A stretch of 53,566 bases of DNA from Thermoleophilia bacterium (GCA_025928655.1 JAICJC010000009.1:1-53566); one strand, 5' to 3'; positions 7,907 through 15,785 are shown, numbered from the stretch's first letter. Notes: generated by a model not told the origin, from the sequence alone. Numbers and translations are program-made.

Positions 7907-8947
7907 TCAGCCCTCGGGCGGGAGCGCGGGCGCGATGTTCGCCGAGGGCGCCCGCCGGCCCGCGTCCTCCTCGTCGATCAGGCGCTGGTCGATCGCGTTC
8001 ATCCGGTGCTGGGCGGCCCGGGCGAGGCGGCGCAGGGCGAGGCGGCGGCCGAGGACGTCCTGCGTGACGAGCCGCGGCCCGTACTGGCCGACGCGCGTGC
8101 GCAGCCGGCGTACCCGGGCCTCCATGAGGAGCGCGTGGTGTCCCAGCCGGCCGATCCTGGCGGGCGGATGGCCGCTCGGCGGGTATCCGCGCGCGGCCAT
8201 CAGCGGCCCGGCCCGCGACTCGACGGTCGCCACCTCCCGAGGGGTGAGCCTCGTGCGCCACTGCAGGGCCAGGGACGGGTCGGGAGGCGGGTACTGGCGG
8301 GCATCCTCGGGGTACTCGAGCATCGCGTCGGAGTAGTCCACGCCGACGAACGCGCAGATGCGGGCGAGCTCGCGCCCGGGCCCGGCGACGAGCTCCTCGT
8401 AGCGGACCTCGATCGCCCGCCCCGGCTCGAGGTGCGGCGCCAGCGCGTCCCACGAGCGCTCCGCTGCGAGCCACAGCTCCGGCGCCTGGTAGAGGCTCCC
8501 GGCCCAGCCCTTCTGCACCACGGAGCGGGCGACGTCCCGCGGGTCGCGCAGGAGGTGGATGTAGCGGGCGTCCGGCCACAGGAACCGCAGCCGCTCGAAG
8601 CGCCGGTGCACGGTCGCGCCGACGTGCTCCTTGCCGCCGCCCGCGCGCTGCTTCTGGCGCAGGAAGTCGTTCACCAGCCCGCGGTAGTCGAGCGACGGGT
8701 CGACCGTGTAGTCGACGCCCCGCACCGTGGCGAGCCAGTCGACGTAGCCCGGCAGCGCGGGCAGGCGGCCCGTGTCCGAGACACGGGTGACGATGAAGTC
8801 GATCTCGGGCGCGAACGCGATCTCGGGGTGATGGTCGAGCATCAGCCGCAGCAGCGTCGAGCCGGATCGTTCGGAGCCGACGAGGAAGAGCGGCGCCCGC
8901 ACCGGTCCATGCGGCGGCGGGGCCTTCCCCGTGTTGTCTTTCGTCAC
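7907..8947 (-). CDS. PAPS-dependent sulfotransferase family protein
   Basis: A 346-aa protein whose N-terminus contains the 5'-phosphosulfate-binding loop (FLVGSERSGSTLLRLML, about residues 20-36) and, near 135, the 3'-phosphate site (YIHLLRDPRDVARSVV). Sulfotransferases move sulfate from PAPS to glycans or small molecules. The GTG at 8947 is preceded by GGAGGG with 6-nt spacing, which decides the start. It converges on the deacetylase gene with a 3-bp gap. Its position suggests sulfation of the polysaccharide made by the neighbouring cluster, although a small-molecule acceptor is equally possible from sequence alone. Confidence 0.83.
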   Translation of the reverse strand: MTKDNTGKAPPPHGPVRAPLFLVGSERSGSTLLRLMLDHHPEIAFAPEIDFIVTRVSDTGRLPALPGYVDWLATVRGVDYTVDPSLDYRGLVNDFLRQKQRAGGGKEHVGATVHRRFERLRFLWPDARYIHLLRDPRDVARSVVQKGWAGSLYQAPELWLAAERSWDALAPHLEPGRAIEVRYEELVAGPGRELARICAFVGVDYSDAMLEYPEDARQYPPPDPSLALQWRTRLTPREVATVESRAGPLMAARGYPPSGHPPARIGRLGHHALLMEARVRRLRTRVGQYGPRLVTQDVLGRRLALRRLARAAQHRMNAIDQRLIDEEDAGRRAPSANIAPALPPEG

Positions 8948-9020
8948 CGCCAACCCTCCAGAAAAGCGGCGTTCGTACCGGGCGCCGGACGGCGCGTCCG
9001 GATTCTGCCGTGCGCTTGCG

Positions 9021-9039
9021 CGGGGGGCAAGGACCCCCG
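9021..9039 (-). terminator. Hairpin downstream of the phosphoesterase gene
   Basis: CGGGGG (9021-9026) pairs with CCCCCG (9034-9039) around a 7-nt loop, 16 bp after the phosphoesterase stop. There is no U tail, so it is either a weak terminator or an mRNA-stabilising hairpin. A second 7-bp stem with a 3-nt loop lies at 8985-9001, before the sulfotransferase gene. Confidence 0.35.
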
Positions 9040-9054
9040 ACACAGGCCGCTCGG

Positions 9055-10023
9055 CTACTGGGGCAGCGGCAGGTTGAACGCCGGCGCCATGTCGGCCGCC
9101 GTGGCAGCGTTGGCGAGCGGCGGGAGGCCGAGCAGCTCCTCGTCGAGCCGCAGCAGCGCGTAGTGGTCGAACCGCGCGGTCGCCGTCGTGCCCGCCGGGA
9201 TGTCGGGGCTCACGAGGATCGTCGCGAGCAGGTTCCCGTTCGCGGCGGACTGGCTCGTGTCGGCCGTGATCACGACCAGCAGGTGGCCGCTGCGGTAGTC
9301 GGGCGAGGCCAGGATCGCCGGCATCCAGGCCCCGATCGTGGCGTCCTGCTCGACGACGCGGGGGACGCCGTTGCACGAGTCGTGCCCGTCGTTGCAGAGA
9401 TTGGGGATGAAGAGGGAGTAGCTCGGGAGCGTCCCCGCGGCCAGGTCGGAGGCGAGCGGGCCGGACGCCGGTGAGCCGGACGGCACGTCGAACCGCGCGC
9501 AGGCGGCCGCGTCACCCGGGTAGTAGACGGCCGGGTTGTGGCGCGCGACGTACTCGCCGACGTTCGCGTGCGTGCAGTTCTCCGGCATGTCCTCGGCGTA
9601 CGTCCGCCACGAGAGCGGCGCCGCCCCGTCGATCTGGGTGAAGATGCTCGGGTCGGTGCTCTGGCAGGTCGCGGACGGCTTGCAGTCGCGGCCCATGACG
9701 CCGTCGCCGGCGATGGACGGCGGCACCTGGCCGGACGTGAGCGCGAGGTAGTTCGGCAGGCTGGGGAACTGGATGCCGTGATAGTTCGCCGCCAGGCCGC
9801 AGGCGTTGACGAGCGCGTTCATGTTCGGCGCCTGCGCCGAGCCGACGATCTGGTCGAGGTCCGTGTTCTCGATGACGATCGTGAGCACCTTCGTGACCGG
9901 CGCCGGGCTCGCGGCCAGCGAGCCGCAGCCGGTCGCATCGACGGCGGCGGGCGACGGCGCCGCCCCGGCCGAGCCGGAGAGGCACGCGAGCAGGATCGCG
10001 ATCGCGCAGACGGTCGTCTTCAT
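9055..10023 (-). CDS. Secreted phosphoesterase (acid phosphatase / phospholipase C family)
   Basis: A 322-aa protein with a clear Sec signal peptide (MKTTVCAIAILLACLSG, cleaved near AGAAPS). The mature part resembles the alkaline-phosphatase-like phosphoesterase superfamily (PF04185-type acid phosphatases/phospholipases C): VLTIVIENTDLDQIVG near the N-terminus (metal-binding region), FPSLPNYLALTSG, SLFIPNLCNDGHDSC and LLVVITADTSQS with the later metal-ligand region. A GTG 45 bp upstream (10068) is open in frame but would spoil the signal peptide, so the ATG at 10023 is preferred. It probably releases phosphate from external esters; the PPK2 gene nearby is a loose phosphate-theme neighbour. 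Confidence 0.78.
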   Translation of the reverse strand: MKTTVCAIAILLACLSGSAGAAPSPAAVDATGCGSLAASPAPVTKVLTIVIENTDLDQIVGSAQAPNMNALVNACGLAANYHGIQFPSLPNYLALTSGQVPPSIAGDGVMGRDCKPSATCQSTDPSIFTQIDGAAPLSWRTYAEDMPENCTHANVGEYVARHNPAVYYPGDAAACARFDVPSGSPASGPLASDLAAGTLPSYSLFIPNLCNDGHDSCNGVPRVVEQDATIGAWMPAILASPDYRSGHLLVVITADTSQSAANGNLLATILVSPDIPAGTTATARFDHYALLRLDEELLGLPPLANAATAADMAPAFNLPLPQ

Positions 10024-10135
10024 GGGAATGCCCTGGCTCGGGCGCCCGGGCCCGCATATCTGTAGCACAGGCGCTGCGGCGCTACCATGGAGCGGCCGGT
10101 GGAGCGGCCGGCGCCACTCTCACCCGGAGGTCCAC

Positions 10136-10522
10136 ATGCACCGGTTCATCATCGCAACGGCCGTCCTCCTGGCGTTCCCGGCGACCGCGCTCGCCGTCAA
10201 CACCCAGACGGCGCAGCCGCAGACGATCTCGGTCACCGCGAACGGCGCGCCCCGCTGCACGAAGCTCCCGTACTCCCTCCAGAGCACGCGTCACAAGGTG
10301 ATCCTCCGCATCTCGCACAAGAAGCCGCTCACCGCCAAGGCGGTCAAGCACGTCCGCCTCCGCGACGTGGGGCCCGGCAGCCACAACTTCGGCTGGTGCG
10401 GCAAGACCGATTTCGGCAAGACCGTCAAGCCGGGCATCTACTGGTGGCGCGTCGGCGCGACCGCCAAGGCCGGCGCCCCGGTCGCATGGAGCATCGCCCG
10501 GCACATCAACGTGACGGCGTAG
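10136..10522 (+). CDS. Small secreted protein of unknown function
   Basis: A 128-aa protein with a classical signal peptide (MHRFIIATAVLLAFPATALA). The ATG follows a GGAGG with 6-nt spacing. The mature part has two Cys (APRCTK, FGWCGK), likely a disulfide, and motifs GPGSHNFGWCG and PGIYWWRVGATAKAG reminiscent of fibronectin-type beta sandwiches. No enzyme motif is visible. It lies 1 bp upstream of the PPK2 gene, so the two may be co-transcribed, although the products should sit on opposite sides of the membrane. Confidence 0.7.
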   Translation: MHRFIIATAVLLAFPATALAVNTQTAQPQTISVTANGAPRCTKLPYSLQSTRHKVILRISHKKPLTAKAVKHVRLRDVGPGSHNFGWCGKTDFGKTVKPGIYWWRVGATAKAGAPVAWSIARHINVTA

Positions 10523-10523
10523 G

Positions 10524-11315
10524 GTGTCCGAGGGCGGCGGCGGCAGGCTGCCGCGCAAGCGGTTCGAGAAGGAGCTCGAGAAGCTCCAGCGCGAGCTCGT
10601 GATCATGCAGGAGTACGTGCGCGCGGAGGGGCTGAAGATCGTCGTCGTCTTCGAGGGCCGTGACGCCGCCGGCAAGGGCGGGGCGATCAAGCGCATCGCC
10701 GAGCGGACGAACCCGCGCGCGCTGCGGATCGCGGCCCTGCCGACGCCCACCGAGCGCGAGCGCACCGAGTGGTACTTCCAGCGCTACGTCGCCCACCTGC
10801 CCGCCGCCGGCGAGATCGTCCTCTTCGACCGCAGCTGGTACAACCGGGCCGGCGTCGAGCGGGTGATGGGGTTCTGCACCGATGCGGAGTACGAGGAGTT
10901 CATGCGCACCTGCCCCGAGTTCGAGCGGATGCTCGTGCGGTCGGGCATCACGCTCGTCAAGTACTGGTTCTCCGTCTCGGACGAGGAGCAGGAGCGCCGC
11001 TTCCAGGCCCGCGTCGACGACCCGATGCGGCGGTGGAAGCTCTCGCCAATCGACCTCGAGTCGCGGGCGCGCTGGGTCGAGTACTCGCAGGCGAAGGACG
11101 AGATGTTCCGGCGCACCGACATCCCCGAGGCGCCGTGGTGGGTGGTCGAGGCCGACGACAAGCGCCGCGCGCGGCTCAACTGCATCTCGCACCTGCTCTC
11201 GACGATCGACTACCGCGACCTGACGCCGCCGCCGCCGAAGCTGCCGCCGCGCGAGCAGGGCGACTACGTGCGCCCGCCCTTCGACACGCAGCGGTTTGTG
11301 CCCCAGGTGTACTAG
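10524..11315 (+). CDS. ppk2: Polyphosphate kinase 2 (PPK2 family)
   Basis: A 263-aa cytoplasmic enzyme that transfers phosphate between polyphosphate and nucleotides. The Walker A loop is FEGRDAAGKGG (about residues 42-52), Walker B is VLFDRSWYNRAGVE, and the lid region carries MGFCTDAEYEEFMRTCPEFE. The stretch DPMRRWKLSPIDLESR is typical of PPK2. Length is normal for the single-domain class. Start is a GTG just after the stop of the small secreted gene, with no good ribosome binding site. The gene ends in a CTAG shared with the stop of the convergent CDF gene. Whether ADP or GDP/AMP is the acceptor cannot be read here. Confidence 0.92.
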   Translation: MSEGGGGRLPRKRFEKELEKLQRELVIMQEYVRAEGLKIVVVFEGRDAAGKGGAIKRIAERTNPRALRIAALPTPTERERTEWYFQRYVAHLPAAGEIVLFDRSWYNRAGVERVMGFCTDAEYEEFMRTCPEFERMLVRSGITLVKYWFSVSDEEQERRFQARVDDPMRRWKLSPIDLESRARWVEYSQAKDEMFRRTDIPEAPWWVVEADDKRRARLNCISHLLSTIDYRDLTPPPPKLPPREQGDYVRPPFDTQRFVPQVY

Positions 11316-11971
11316 GCGATCCCGCCGGTGACGGTCCGCCAGGACTGCCAGGTGATGCGCAGGATGAGCGCGGTGATGGCGAGGCCGATGAGAGGATCCG
11401 CCAGGCGCGCTCCGAGCGCGACGAAGCCGGCGCTCGCGACCACGCCGAGCGAGACGAGACCGTCGGCGCGGGCATGCTGGCCGTCGGCGACGAGGGCGGG
11501 GCTCTTCAGGCGGCGGCCGGCCCGGAGCCGGTAGCGGGCGGCGATCTCGTTCCCTGCGAAGCCGACGACGCCGGCGAGTGCCAGCAGGCCGAGGTGGCTG
11601 AGGTGCTCGGGATGGATGAACCGCTCGACCGTCTCGTAGAGCGCGACGCAGCCCGAGACGGCGATCGCCAGGACAACGGCGATCCCCGCCATGCGCTCCC
11701 CGCGGGCCGATCGGAGGAAGAACGCAACGCCCAGAGGAAGGGCGGTCAGCGCGTCGCCGTAGTTGTGGATCACGTCGGCCAGCAGGGCCACGCTCCCCGA
11801 TGCGACGAAGATCGCCGTCTGCGCCGCCGCGGCCGTCGCCAGCACCGCGAGGCTGACGGCCACCGCGCGGATGCCGTCCCGGGAGCGGGCGATCGCCGGA
11901 TCGACCATCCCGTGAGCGTGATGATGGTGGCCGTGGCCGTGGTCCTGCGCTTCATGGTGATGAGTGTTCAT
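11312..11971 (-). CDS. Cation diffusion facilitator (Zn/Co/Cd exporter)
   Basis: A 219-aa, six-segment CDF transporter with a His-rich cytoplasmic N-terminus (NTHHHEAQDHGHGHHHHAHG). The metal site is HxxxD in TM2 (HNYGD) and HxxxD in TM5 (HARAD), the pattern of zinc/cobalt-type CDF proteins driving M2+/H+ exchange. It is shorter than many CDFs because the usual C-terminal cytoplasmic domain is nearly absent: the protein ends soon after TM6. It is divergently transcribed from the ArsR-family sensor at 12003, so export is probably induced by metal through that repressor. Confidence 0.87.
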   Translation of the reverse strand: MNTHHHEAQDHGHGHHHHAHGMVDPAIARSRDGIRAVAVSLAVLATAAAAQTAIFVASGSVALLADVIHNYGDALTALPLGVAFFLRSARGERMAGIAVVLAIAVSGCVALYETVERFIHPEHLSHLGLLALAGVVGFAGNEIAARYRLRAGRRLKSPALVADGQHARADGLVSLGVVASAGFVALGARLADPLIGLAITALILRITWQSWRTVTGGIA

Positions 11972-12002
11972 ATGCGCGGATGTGCATGCTAGCCTCTGCC
12001 GG
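11972..12002. promoter_or_regulatory. Shared promoter/operator between CDF exporter and ArsR repressor
   Basis: A 31-bp gap between divergent genes. On the plus strand TAGCCT (11990-11995) ends 7 nt before the ArsR ATG, suggesting a leaderless mRNA. On the minus strand TAGCAT lies in the same GCTAGC centre. The stretch TTCATATGCGCGGATGTGCAT (core) contains imperfect repeats of ATGYGC and resembles AT-flanked ArsR/SmtB operators only loosely. Repressor binding here would control both genes. Confidence 0.45.
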
Positions 12003-12395
12003 ATGGGACACGGGGTGCAGGGTGCGGCCGTGCCGGCGGCGATCGACGCCGCCACTGCGGGCGACGTCGCGACCGCGATGCAGGCCCTCGCGGCGCCCAG
12101 CCGCGTGCTGATCCTGGGCCGGCTGCGCACGGGCCCGTGGAGCGTCGGCGACCTGGCCCGCGAGGTGGGGATGTCACAGCCCGCCGTCTCGCAGCAGCTG
12201 CGCGTGCTTCGCCATCTGGGGCTGGTCGTCGGAGTGCGCCGCGGCCGCCATGTGGTGTACGAGCTCCACGACGACCACGTCGCGGCCCTCGTCGACGAGG
12301 CCGTGTACCACGTCGAGCACCTGCGGCTCGGGTTCCGCGGCCGGTCGCGCCCGGCGGCGGCGGGGGTCAGCGCCGCCGCCGCGCCGGATCGCTGA
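12003..12395 (+). CDS. ArsR/SmtB-family metal sensor (CzrA/SmtB alpha-5 type)
   Basis: A 130-aa winged-helix repressor. The recognition helix region is DLAREVGMSQPAVSQQL (about 50-66), the wing GVRRGRHVVYEL. The last helix holds D90, H92, H103 and H106, fitting exactly the D-x-H-x10-H-x2-H alpha-5 site of the zinc sensors SmtB and CzrA. Metal binding should release it from DNA and derepress the divergent CDF exporter. The ATG at 12003 is preferred over an in-frame GTG at 11964 because a TAGCCT box lies 7 nt upstream and the extra residues are not conserved-looking. Its 3' end overlaps the convergent aldo/keto reductase gene by 29 bp. Confidence 0.88.
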   Translation: MGHGVQGAAVPAAIDAATAGDVATAMQALAAPSRVLILGRLRTGPWSVGDLAREVGMSQPAVSQQLRVLRHLGLVVGVRRGRHVVYELHDDHVAALVDEAVYHVEHLRLGFRGRSRPAAAGVSAAAAPDR

Positions 12396-13383
12396 CGCTG
12401 GGAGGCGTCCAGCCGGCGTCGGCCGGGTTCAGGTTGGTGCCCGGCGGGACGATCTCGTCGATGCGGTCGAGGGCCGCCGGGTCGAGGTCGACGTCGGCGG
12501 CCCCCAGCTGGCTCTCGAGCTGCTCCATCGTGCGGCAGCCGATGATCGCCGCCGTCACGGCGGGGTGGTTGACGACGAACGCGAGCGCCATGTGGATCGG
12601 CTCGAGGCCCGCCTCCCCGGCGAGCGCCGCCAGCGACCGGGACGCCTGGAGCTTGGCCTGGTTGGCCGGGAGGCTCATGTCGAACCGGGCCGGGATGCGC
12701 TCGGCCCGGTTGCTGCCCGGCTGCGTCAGGTCGTCGCGGCCGGAGAGCCACCCGCCGGCCAGCGGGCTCCAGCAGATCGCGCCCATGCCGTAGCGCTCGC
12801 ACACCGGCAGCACGTCCGCCTCGATCCCGCGCACGAGCATCGAGTAGGGCGGCTGCTCGCACACGAACCGCTCGCGGCCGCGCCGCTGGGCCGTGCACTG
12901 GGCCTCGACGATCGCGTGCGCCGGGAAGGTCGAGCTGCCGATGGAGCGCACCTTGCCGGCGCGGACGAGGTCGCTGAGCGCGCTGAGCGTCTCGTCGATG
13001 TCGACGTCGGGCTCGGGCCGGTGCACCTGGTAGAGATCGATCCAGTCCGTGCCGAGCCGGCGCAGGGAGCCGTCGACGGCGCGCACGATCCAGCGCCTCG
13101 AGCTGCCGCGGCGGTTGCGGTCGTCCCCCATCGGCCCGTGGAACTTGGTCGCGAGCACGACGTCGTCGCGGCGGCCGCGGAGGGCCTTGCCGACGATCTC
13201 CTCCGACTCGCCGGACGCGTACACGTCGGCCGTGTCGACGAAGTTGATCCCGGCGTCGAGCGCCCGGTGGATGATCCGGATGGAGTCGTCGTGGTCCGGG
13301 TTGCCCCAGGGGCCGAAGAGCATCGTGCCGAGGCACAGGGTGCTGACGTGGACGCCCGTGTGCCCCAGCTGCCGGTAGCGCAT
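12367..13383 (-). CDS. Aldo/keto reductase
   Basis: A 338-aa NAD(P)H-dependent oxidoreductase with the (beta/alpha)8 AKR fold. Catalytic residues are visible: Asp in FVDTADVY and Tyr in VYASGESE, Lys in VLATKFHG and His in LYQVHRPEP. C-terminal cofactor-binding segments WSPLAGGWLSG and AAIIGCRTMEQLESQL are typical of the potassium-channel-beta/YajO-like group. It is the last gene of the S8-GAF-redoxin operon, its ATG overlapping the redoxin stop by 1 bp (TGATG). In an operon with two thioredoxin-fold proteins it may reduce reactive carbonyls, but the substrate is not known. Confidence 0.88.
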   Translation of the reverse strand: MRYRQLGHTGVHVSTLCLGTMLFGPWGNPDHDDSIRIIHRALDAGINFVDTADVYASGESEEIVGKALRGRRDDVVLATKFHGPMGDDRNRRGSSRRWIVRAVDGSLRRLGTDWIDLYQVHRPEPDVDIDETLSALSDLVRAGKVRSIGSSTFPAHAIVEAQCTAQRRGRERFVCEQPPYSMLVRGIEADVLPVCERYGMGAICWSPLAGGWLSGRDDLTQPGSNRAERIPARFDMSLPANQAKLQASRSLAALAGEAGLEPIHMALAFVVNHPAVTAAIIGCRTMEQLESQLGAADVDLDPAALDRIDEIVPPGTNLNPADAGWTPPSVSDPARRRR

Positions 13384-13910
13384 CACCGCCTCCACTTCAC
13401 GGAGCAGCCCACCGGCTCGGTCAGCGGCTCGGCCATGGGCTCGCCGGCCAGCACCGCGTCGAGCGCGGCGCGCAGCCAGGCCGCGGCGAGCGACTCGTCG
13501 CCGTGGTCGGCGTCGGGCGCGCCCCGGTAGGCGAGCCGGCCGCCGGCGTCGACCACGAACACGTCCGGCGTCACCCGCGCGCCCCACGCCCGGGCCACCT
13601 CCTGCGAGCCGTCGTGCAGGTACGGCCCCGCGAACTCGCCCGCCTCGACCCGCGCCCGCATCGCGTCGGGCGCGTCGCGGGGATAGCGCTCGGCGTCGTT
13701 CGGGCAGATCTGGAGCGTGCGCACCCCGCGCTCGGCGTACTCGCGCGCGACGGCGTTGATGCGCCCGTGCCACGCGAGCGCGTACGGGCAGTGGTTGCAG
13801 GTGAAGACGACGACGGTCGCGGCCGCCCCGTTCGACCGCAGCGGGACGTCGGCGCCGCTCGTGTCGGGCAGGGTGAAGTCGGGCACCGGGTCGCCCGGTC
13901 GGGGTGTCAT
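13383..13910 (-). CDS. AhpC/TSA-type thioredoxin-fold redoxin
   Basis: A 175-aa cytoplasmic thioredoxin-fold protein of the redoxin/AhpC-TSA group. GDPVPDFTLPDTSG begins the fold and FTCNHCPYAL (about residues 36-45) gives a CxxC redox motif. Later motifs TPDVFVVDAGGRLAYRG and the cis-Pro region VTPDV are typical. It resembles thiol:disulfide or peroxide-reducing redoxins annotated near thioredoxin systems. The ATG at 13910 overlaps the previous stop (ATGA) and the gene is followed by the aldo/keto reductase with a 1-bp overlap. A final Cys (VGCSVKW) is close to the C-terminus. Electron donor and target are unknown. Confidence 0.82.
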   Translation of the reverse strand: MTPRPGDPVPDFTLPDTSGADVPLRSNGAAATVVVFTCNHCPYALAWHGRINAVAREYAERGVRTLQICPNDAERYPRDAPDAMRARVEAGEFAGPYLHDGSQEVARAWGARVTPDVFVVDAGGRLAYRGAPDADHGDESLAAAWLRAALDAVLAGEPMAEPLTEPVGCSVKWRR

Positions 13911-14245
13911 CGCCGTCTCTCCTCGACGGTCGCGATCAGGCGCCGCAGCCCGTCGCGCAGGAGCCCGGCGTCAGGGGTCGGAGAGTAGCGGCCGTCCGCC
14001 AGCTGGTAGACCCGGCAGGTGAGGCCGGTCGGCTCGCCCGGCGGGGGCGGCACCGGATCGGCGCCGTCCACCCGGATGGTCGGCGACCCGCAGAACCCGA
14101 GCTCGGCCGCCTCGGCCTCGGTCTCCACCTCGCGCAGGACCACCTCGGCGTCGGGGTGGCCGAGGTCGGCCAGCGCCTCGCGCAGCTGCGCCAGCGCCTG
14201 CGGATGCGAAGGGCAGCCCTCCCAGTAGAGCAGCTCGATGGTCAC
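13907..14245 (-). CDS. Small thioredoxin-like fold protein with a single N-terminal Cys
   Basis: A 112-aa protein starting at a GTG in a GTGA overlap with the GAF gene. The start IELLYWEGCPSHPQAL places one Cys (residue 11) where thioredoxins have the first redox Cys; the second CxxC position is a His. Later GFCGSPTIRVDG has the cis-Pro after a further Cys, and GLTCRVYQ a third. It resembles short thioredoxin-family proteins found beside mercury, arsenic and redox genes; related families include selenocysteine members, but this one has Cys. A role in thiol redox chemistry together with the redoxin downstream is inferred. Confidence 0.65.
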   Translation of the reverse strand: MTIELLYWEGCPSHPQALAQLREALADLGHPDAEVVLREVETEAEAAELGFCGSPTIRVDGADPVPPPPGEPTGLTCRVYQLADGRYSPTPDAGLLRDGLRRLIATVEERRR

Positions 14246-14892
14246 TCGCGCACGGCCCGCGCGAGCAGGCCGTCGAGCGCCGCGAGGAAGTCGGCGACCG
14301 CCCGGTCGTCGCCGAGCGCGGCCAGGCGCCCCGCGATCCGGGCGAGCGTCGCCAGGTCGCCGTCCTGGCCTGCGAGCGCCGCCGCCGCCGTGCGGGCGCG
14401 CCGCAGCAGGGCGAGCGCCGCCGCAGCCTGGATGCCGAACAGGCCGAGCAGGTCGACCTCCTCGATCCGGAAGCGGGCGTCGGCCGGCCGGTCGAGCACC
14501 TCGAGCACGCCGAGCGCCTCCTCGCCGTGCAGGAGCGGGACGGCCATGATCCCCTTCGGCACGAACCCCGTCGACTGGGCCGTGTCCGCCGAGAAGCGCG
14601 GGTCGGTGGCGACGTCGGTCAGCACGAGCGGCTGGCGGGTGCCGAGCACCCAGCCCGCGATCCCGGTGCCGGACGGGAAGCGGCGGCCGACGAGCGTGTC
14701 CTCGCCCTCGCCGACGACGGCCTCGAAGACGAGCTCGTCCGTGGCCTCGTCGAGCAGGAGCACGCTGGCCGCGCGGGCGTGGAAGATCGCCCGGGCCACC
14801 TCGACGATCGACCCGAGCAGGGCCCGGTGGGTGCCGTCGTCGGCGAGCACCCCCGCGGCGACCGCGTCTCGCAGCCGGTGCTCGTCAGCCAT
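14242..14892 (-). CDS. GAF-domain protein
   Basis: A 216-aa soluble protein. Residues about 22-162 form a GAF domain (ARAASVLLLDEATDELVFEA, FPSGTGIAGWVLGTRQPLVL, GIMAVPLLHGEEALGVLEVLD). The rest is an Ala/Leu-rich helical tail (about 165-216) likely to dimerise. There is no attached kinase, cyclase or DNA-binding domain, so it is a stand-alone sensor. It overlaps the S8 protease gene by 8 bp and the thioredoxin-like gene by 4 bp, which makes stoichiometric co-production likely. It may sense a small ligand or redox state and act on the neighbouring protease or redoxins; this is inference. Confidence 0.8.
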   Translation of the reverse strand: MADEHRLRDAVAAGVLADDGTHRALLGSIVEVARAIFHARAASVLLLDEATDELVFEAVVGEGEDTLVGRRFPSGTGIAGWVLGTRQPLVLTDVATDPRFSADTAQSTGFVPKGIMAVPLLHGEEALGVLEVLDRPADARFRIEEVDLLGLFGIQAAAALALLRRARTAAAALAGQDGDLATLARIAGRLAALGDDRAVADFLAALDGLLARAVRE

Positions 14893-15712
14893 CGGCCGGT
14901 TCCGCGTTGCAGGCGGTGAGCCCGAGCAGGGTCTTCACCTCGGCCGGCGTGAGATGCGGGTGCCTGGCCCGGATGAGGGCGCAGACGCCGGTGATGTGCG
15001 GCGTCGCGAAGCTGTTCCCCGTCGAGCGCATGCGGACGCCGCCGGTCCAGGCGACGCTCACGTCGACGCCGCGGGCGAAGAACTCCACCGGGGGATCGGG
15101 ATTGCGGTAGTAGGCCAGCGGGTCGTCCAGCTCGTGGCTCGCGACCGAGACCACCGATGAGAACCGCCAGGGGTAGCTCGCGACGGGCATGTTGTGCGCC
15201 GAGGCGACGACGATGCTGCGCTGGAAGTAGGCGGCGTCGGCCAGATCGTGCAGCGCCTCGCAGAACCGCCGCTTCGTCGTCGAAAGGCTCATGTTGATGA
15301 CGTCGTAGCCCTGCTCGATCGCCCAGCGCAGGCCCTCGACGAGCACCGGCCCGCTGCCGACGAAGCCCTCGCCGAGCACGCGCACGCTCGCGAGCTCGCA
15401 CTCGGGGGCGATCTCGCGGATGATCCCGGCGCACGCGGTGCCGTGCCCGCAGACGTCGCCGAGCGTGTCGGGCTCGACGACGACCTCGTCGTCCTGGACG
15501 GAGACGACGACGGCGGTGTCGACGCGGCCGACGGCGGGGTGATCCGCCTCGATCCCGCTGTCGACGATGCACACCCGGGCGCCGCGCCCGGTCGAGTCGC
15601 CCAGGGCCCAGTCGCGCGTGACCCGCGCCGGCCAGGGGCGGGCGCCGGCCAGGGTCTGCACGGCCGCCCGGTCGACGGCGTAGGCGGGAAGATCCTCGGC
15701 GGGCTCGGTCAC
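14885..15712 (-). CDS. S8-family (subtilisin-like) serine peptidase, intracellular type
   Basis: A 275-aa subtilase with the full triad: Asp51 in VCIVDSGIE, His90 in CGHGTACAG and Ser near residue 237 in GNSFATPHI. The oxyanion Asn region is ASAHNMPV. There is no signal peptide and only about 45 residues before the catalytic domain, so it is probably cytoplasmic or the N-terminus is a short regulatory segment. The GTG start at 15712 lies 9 nt after TACGAT (15727-15722), so the operon mRNA is probably leaderless. It leads an overlapping operon with GAF, thioredoxin-like, redoxin and aldo/keto reductase genes, an unusual setting for a protease. Confidence 0.88.
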   Translation of the reverse strand: MTEPAEDLPAYAVDRAAVQTLAGARPWPARVTRDWALGDSTGRGARVCIVDSGIEADHPAVGRVDTAVVVSVQDDEVVVEPDTLGDVCGHGTACAGIIREIAPECELASVRVLGEGFVGSGPVLVEGLRWAIEQGYDVINMSLSTTKRRFCEALHDLADAAYFQRSIVVASAHNMPVASYPWRFSSVVSVASHELDDPLAYYRNPDPPVEFFARGVDVSVAWTGGVRMRSTGNSFATPHITGVCALIRARHPHLTPAEVKTLLGLTACNAEPADG

Positions 15713-15740
15713 CAGCCCGCGATCGTAACCTGCCGCGGTG

Positions 15741-15769
15741 TGGCGCCGCCGCGGTTGGCGGCGGCGCCA
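15741..15769 (-). terminator. Strong GC hairpin between the small repeat gene and the S8 operon
   Basis: A perfect 12-bp stem (TGGCGCCGCCGC at 15741-15752 with its complement at 15758-15769) closes a 5-nt loop. It lies 16 bp after the stop of the 46-aa gene and upstream of the S8 promoter box. It lacks a U tail. It probably ends or protects the small-gene mRNA. Confidence 0.5.
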
Positions 15770-15785
15770 CGAAGCTCCGCGGCCG

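Noticed and set aside
11312-13336. 674-codon extension of the CDF frame
   Set aside because: The part beyond 11971 is antisense to ArsR and out of frame with the aldo/keto reductase; conserved CDF sequence begins at the His-rich ATG.
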